NCBI GenBank assembly: GCA_003833135.1
Contig: QZLH01000563.1
Location: 1 to 22,607, forward strand
Direction: 5' to 3'
DNA: 22,607 bases
From: Oehlia diaphana
Taxonomy: Eukaryota > Glomeromycota > Glomeromycetes > Glomerales > Glomeraceae
The position numbers and the translations under genes were made by a program. Under the pieces are notes generated by a model. It saw nothing but the letters and a program-made list of their open reading frames with translations, was not told the origin of the DNA and did not search any database. Numbering within the stretch: position 1 is the stretch's first letter; each line of letters begins with the position of its first letter. Positions 17,946-22,607 of the stretch are shown one piece after another.

Positions 17946-20455
17946 AAAAAAATTGACATATACATAGTCCAGGTATTTTGCTAATAGTTTTATCATTTGG
18001 AATTATTATTTTGTAGCTTTTAATTAGCTGAAGTTAATTTTAATAAATTATTGATTTTGGAAGTAAAAATTGTTTTACAAATTATGCTTTTCCATGACTT
18101 TATAGTAACTTAAGATTCATAATATTTAAATTCACATTAATAATAAATAATAACAGTATTATTTATATGGTATTATATATAAAAGAAATGTAAGTCCTTT
18201 GCAATTAATTATCCATTATGTTAGAAATACTGAGAATACTTAATGAGTTGTATATTATCTAGATAGAAGAATATCCTGCTTTTTAATAATTATTTTAATT
18301 TCACAATATTATGGTATGTATGATACTATATAGTATTAATATTTTATTTTATATTATTATCTATATACTATTTATTGTTTTTGATTTCTTGTTATAATAA
18401 TCACAACATATTTATTTTATAATATGTTCTAGTATCTGACTTTCTGTAACCTCTTCACAATTATCATTAAGTACACCACCTTCTTCTCAAACCTTTGCCC
18501 TTTTCCCTTTAACCTATTTATTTAAACTATAATGAGTATTGTAACAATTTCATTACGCTCATATGTAATAATAATAATATACAACAATCTAAAATGATGT
18601 ATAGAATTTGAAAATTGTAATATTGTGGGAAAATGTTTTTCCAGGGATGTGTAAAGGTGTAATATTAACATATTAAGAGTACTAATTTCACTTGCAATAT
18701 ATTTAAAGAAAGATCTATTTGAAAGTGTTTACATTTTATCCATTCTAGATAATTAATTGTTCAGGTGTAGTACAAAATTTTTTGATTGTATGACTGTATT
18801 AATAAGCATAGAGATTTCATAATGCTTCAATAATTATTCAATAATAGTAAGAATCTAAGAATATACCAGTGATAATATAATATAAATTCCAAGTTCCTTT
18901 TGAAGGGAAAAAAAAGGATATTAAATATGTAATAATTTCTACATGGCTGTGTAAAAAAAAGATTTTTATAAAGCCGCATCCAACTGATTTAAGCTGATTT
19001 TAAAATTTGTAACAAAGCCACATGGCTTACTATAATATACTTAGATGCGTAGTACCTGCTTATTACCAGTCTGTGATTAATGTTTAGTATATGTAAACAG
19101 CTGTTATATGAAATTTTTAAATGTCAAGGAATAATAAGCAAACTATATTAATTGTAAAAAAAAATACAGCTAAGAAATTATTAATGACAACAATCTCAAA
19201 GAATTACTCTGCTAAGGTCTATTCATTATATTATAAAAGTTTAAGTAAAATCACAAATAAATGTCATAGTTATGCTGCAGTTTGATTGATAAAATGTAGT
19301 AAAATTAATAGTAAGAACTATTCAAAAATCAAGGTTATAACCGGTTGTTGTTCTAACCAACTACTTAAAATTTATGATTCAAGTTAACATCTTGATGAGC
19401 GAAATACTGGAATCCTGGAAAAAACAAAGATAGTAAACAGTATTACAGTAATAAATATTAAGCCCATATCTAATTAATAGATGTCATCTTATCATATTAA
19501 TTATTTAGTGATTGATTGATTGATTATATAAAGTTTTAAATGTTTATTAAGCTATTATCATGAAACTGGTTTAGTTTAACTTTAAAATATGGCTTATTTT
19601 ATACACTTAATTTTATACGAATAGAAATATCAAATTCTTTGCTTACATAATAAAAATATTATCTTTTTTAACAATAATATATAAAACAATAATAAATAAT
19701 AATATCATTCGTTTGATAAAATAATTATTAATAGTTATTCAAGTTAAAAAATAATGAAAATAATGATCTATTCTTATGAAATTTTAATCGTCAATAAACT
19801 TAATTTAAAAGTAAAGTATCGGAAAGCTTAATTTATAAACTCATTAAAAAGCTTAATTGTAATAATTGTTACTGCAAGCACAATGATTTATAATATTTAT
19901 ATTTGTAATAATAAAATAAATTAAAATTATTGATCAATAATGACATTCAAGAAATTTTTTACAAGTTTAAATAAATTATTAATATTTTTGACTTTGTTTC
20001 CTTATAACAATTGAGTAATATAAAAGTTCTTAATCAGTAAAAAAAAAAAAATTTAAAACAATCCTAAAAAAAAAAGAAAAAAAGTTTTATCGATCATAAT
20101 TGTTTTTGTAATGTTGCTGTTTAACAGTATGAAATTGTCAAATTTCCTTAAATAAGCATATTATATCTTATTAATATATTAGTGCTGTATAAAGATTTTT
20201 AATAAATTATAAATAAGTGCTATTTAATAATAAATATCTTGTAATTTTTTACAATTGACTTGTGATCATTCTTAAAAAATTCAGATATAAATTTTGATCC
20301 AGAAAATGAAGTATGTGGCAATTGTTATTTAGCATAATGAATTTCTGCAACAGATAAGAACTTTTTATAAAAATATTAATGTGAAAATTTAACTTGGTTT
20401 GAACTGCCTTTGTTTATCACTATAAAGACAAAGTTATTGATGAGCATATAATCAT
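17946..20455. other. 2.5-kb AT-rich stretch, nothing recognised
   Basis: No reading frame of useful length, no RNA gene and no long repeat pair could be supported on either strand. A copy of the gypsy long terminal repeat was looked for here and not found. Two short blocks near 18953 and 19015 share an AAAGCC(G/A)CATSC-like core (about 60 bp apart). A short GATT tandem run lies at 19511-19524. Confidence 0.45.
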
Positions 20456-20458
20456 TAA

Positions 20459-20790
20459 AAGCAAAACAAATTAAAGTACATTAATCTTGGCTTGCCTGAT
20501 AATTTATTATCAATACAACCATCTTTGTATAGATGGCTTCAAGTCATTGATAGTTTGACATATGGTACATTGAAACAAGGCACCAATAAAAGTCTTAATA
20601 ATACAGATGGTGGCCTATATTATTCGGCCACATGATTATCTCATCATCCAGTGATCCAAATTTGATTAATAAAGGCTCATTGGATAGGTCTCATCAAAAC
20701 GGGTCAAATGGTGATTAGTTCATGTCTCTAGCATCGATAGATCACGTGATAATTGCCAAAATGTCTCAATTTTCTTAAATTAAAAAATTC
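20459..20790 (+). repeat. diverged single-arm relative of the fold-back core, with coding-like frames
   Basis: Positions 20641-20744 align without gaps to the hairpin arm sequence running from about 3045 toward 3148 and into the right-arm loop end. At peptide level SSSDPNLINKGSLDRSHQNG, SNG, a TAG, then SLASID compares with [21 protein letters not shown] and FLASID. The similarity is stronger for these residues than for the bases. The same frame is open from 20619 with an ATG at 20632 and runs to 20778 with that one TAG. Just upstream, a different frame (20459-20632) gives LGLPDNLLSIQPSLYRWLQ and GTNKSLNNTDGGLYYSAT before TGA. The product is unknown; this is probably an old repeat family derived from a coding sequence. 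Confidence 0.5.
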
Positions 20791-20926
20791 TGATTGTAGC
20801 ACAAAAAAAAAAAAAAAAAACTCTTTCTCCTTTTTCCCAATTTATTAGTTTTCTGCAGTAATATTTTTACAAAGTTCGTACTTTTAGTTTTCTACGAAAA
20901 CTCAAAGGGAAAGAGGCCCTTTACGG

Positions 20927-22405
20927 GTGCCTCGGGCAAACGATGAGTTTTTGTTATCATACCCAAGGACTATGAGTTCCTCAAACACTGTAAAAATTTT
21001 TTTTCCTGAGTTAAAATGCACCACCTCGGCCTATGATGATTTTTATGAGTCAGAAGTTGACAATGACGAATATTACGAAACCTACATAAAGCCACTGCTC
21101 CCAAATATAAAGACAATACAGTCTGTTATCACCGTTAACACTCAGAACACCAAACCTCTTAATATTAAACCTTTGGCCAATATATCTTTCCGTACCAAAG
21201 AAGAATTTTCTTTCTTAATTTCGTTTGAAAAATTTCACGTGACCATGTCACAAAGAACAGGTTTTAACAAGATCTACAAATTTAGGCGTTCAAAAAGTTT
21301 CTTTTTTGAGATTGTTGATCAACTCCCTGACACCAATGAAATTCACTTAAAAATTTACACGAATGATTACCATATGTCATCCACCCCTATTAGGTACTAT
21401 TCCACTAGCAGATTACCAAACTGCAGATTTCAAATATCCAAGTGCCTTACGCACTTTTTTTCCTCACAAAGAGTTATTTCCAAGAGAATTCAAGATAAAT
21501 ACTTCAACATGATATAGAAAAAATTATTGGAACGCATTACTTTTATCAAATCATGTGGTCAGAATAAGTCACAACATAATCACATGACCAAGACTTTCTT
21601 TAACTTTTCGTATAAGAAATATAGATTTCATTTTGGGATTTACAAGGCCTGTTCGCACCCAGCTCATACTCTTATAGAAAATAATATCAATTCCTTTTGT
21701 ATCGTACCTAGTCCTTTTATTATGACTAATGAACGCACGGCATATATCAACTATTATGCCAAGTTGGCTTTATACCATCATGATGGCACGTCAGGAAATG
21801 CTCAAAATACTGCAGAGCTCCCAGGAAAGATCCTTCATGCCAAAATACTATTTAACCGTTGGAGAAAACACAAAAATAGAAAGCACTTTTCTTTACGTCA
21901 AGACATGACATTCAATACTCACTATCAAGCTAATAGCTATAACAACATCGTCAACAAAGGCCAAACATATATCTATAAAAAATTGTATAATAACTTTAAT
22001 CACAATTTCAGTACAACACCAAGTACTAGACGTTGACAAGAGAAACGTTTTGAACATAATTGTAGACGTGTATGTAACAATGCTGGCATAGATTTTGCTT
22101 TAGCATCAAGAGATGAACTTATTTTAGTGTCACGATGGAAGACATTTTTGATGACGCAATCAGTTCAGATTTTGAAACCTCTCATGCATTTGAAATATAC
22201 TAAAAAATTTGCTTATCCCTTACAGGAAGATTATGACTTCCCAATTCCATATCTAAAGACACCCGATATACCCGTGTCAACAAATGAACAAATTTCTTAT
22301 GAAACTCCTGCTCCCACGCTCACTGAACCAATTGATTTATCTAAGGTTCCGATTGATCTAATACCGTATATACCAGATCATCCTATATACAAAGGGGATA
22401 TTTAA
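20927..22405 (+). pseudogene. 493-codon frame of unknown function broken by TAG and TGA
   Basis: One plus-strand frame stays open over 1479 nt except for TAG at 21515-21517 and TGA at 22034-22036. In this AT-rich DNA a random frame would meet dozens of stops, so it derives from a real gene. The first ATG in frame is at 20972 (MSSSNTVKIFFPELKCTTSA). Parts include an acidic zone SEVDNDEYYETY, a basic Tyr/Phe-rich middle (FRRSKSFFFEIVDQLPDTNE), YKKYRFHFGIYKACSHPAH, LPGKILHAKILFNRWRKHKN and a Pro-rich C-terminus ending PDHPIYKGDI. No membrane span, signal peptide or catalytic motif is recognised. Around 22135-22200 another frame (MEDIFDDAISSDFETSHAFE) looks more protein-like, hinting at two compensating frameshifts. 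Upstream, a third frame (about 20866-20942, SKGKRPFTGASGKR) could be the true N-terminus. Base composition is less AT-rich than around it. It could be a transposon ORF or a lineage-specific gene. Confidence 0.65.
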
Positions 22406-22607
22406 TTGTTTTTTAAATTTCGTATTCCGAAATTACGTTACGTAAATATAATTACGAATTACTTAATTAGTTACGAGTTACTTAATTAATTACGGGTTAC
22501 TTAATTAATTACGAGTTACTTAATCAATTACGAGTTACTTAATTAATTACGGTATAGTTGTTTCCGAAATTCAATTGGCAAATCCAAAATCCGAAATTAC
22601 GAAATCG
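22406..22607. other. AT-rich 3' flank with TTACG/CGTAA and CCGAAATTACG motifs
   Basis: After the stop of the unknown frame come TTCCGAAATTACGTTACGTAA (22426-22446), the 19-bp tandem array listed separately, and TCCGAAATTACGAAATCG at the window end. The similar blocks on both sides of the array suggest a larger repeat running past the window. Confidence 0.4.
22459..22553 (+). repeat. five tandem copies of a 19-bp unit
   Basis: The unit TTACTTAATTAATTACGAG is repeated five times head to tail (starts 22459, 22478, 22497, 22516, 22535) with one to three substitutions per copy and no indels. Each copy contains TTAATTAA or a close variant, a self-complementary 8-mer, so the array can also form small cruciforms. 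It is a minisatellite; copy number is likely to vary. Confidence 0.9.

Noticed and set aside
22459..22553. CRISPR array
   Set aside because: Units are contiguous with no unique spacers, and the genome is eukaryotic.

Overview
The window is nuclear DNA of a filamentous fungus, most likely an arbuscular mycorrhizal fungus of the Rhizophagus/Glomeromycotina type. This is inferred from the very AT-rich composition, introns with GT..AG borders in genes, a TKL-type kinase with the layout typical of the expanded kinase families of these fungi, a MATH-USP (USP7/Ubp15-like) deubiquitinase relic, and a dense mixture of Ty3/gypsy and small inverted-repeat transposons. There is no sign of bacterial operons, tRNA, rRNA or CRISPR.

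Layout. 1-2328: AT-rich intergenic DNA with a short inverted-repeat element (713-1108). 2329-4002: a 1.67-kb fold-back element whose core is a 151-nt, almost perfect hairpin (2988-3345). 4003-5423: intergenic. 5424-7728 (minus): a six-exon protein kinase gene of 655 residues, intact in every splice phase but carrying one in-frame TGA. 9261-10654 (plus): a badly decayed MATH-USP deubiquitinase pseudogene whose catalytic cysteine codon is destroyed. 10871-11094: a short inverted-repeat element. 11666-12088 and 15987-16422: two copies, in opposite orientation, of one hAT-type MITE, each with a perfect 8-bp target duplication. 12165-12647: a diverged tandem repeat and a purine tract. 13698-13795 (minus): tail-exon relic of a second kinase. 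It is cut off at a 696-bp element with 27-bp terminal inverted repeats and TTA duplications (13797-14492), which contains a frameshifted Cys-rich gene fragment. 14690-17590 (minus): a degenerate Ty3/gypsy pol region (RT, RNase H, integrase) split by the second hAT MITE. 17946-20455: AT-rich, nothing recognised. 20459-20790: a diverged single-arm relative of the fold-back core. 20927-22405 (plus): a 493-codon single reading frame broken by TAG and TGA, product not recognised. 22459-22553: five 19-bp tandem repeats.

The genes do not form a pathway. The window reads as a gene-poor, transposon-rich compartment in which members of two expanded signalling families (TKL kinases and MATH-USP deubiquitinases) are being lost. 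Nested insertions give a partial relative order of events. The only gene that could still be functional is the kinase, if its TGA is an error, is polymorphic or is read through.
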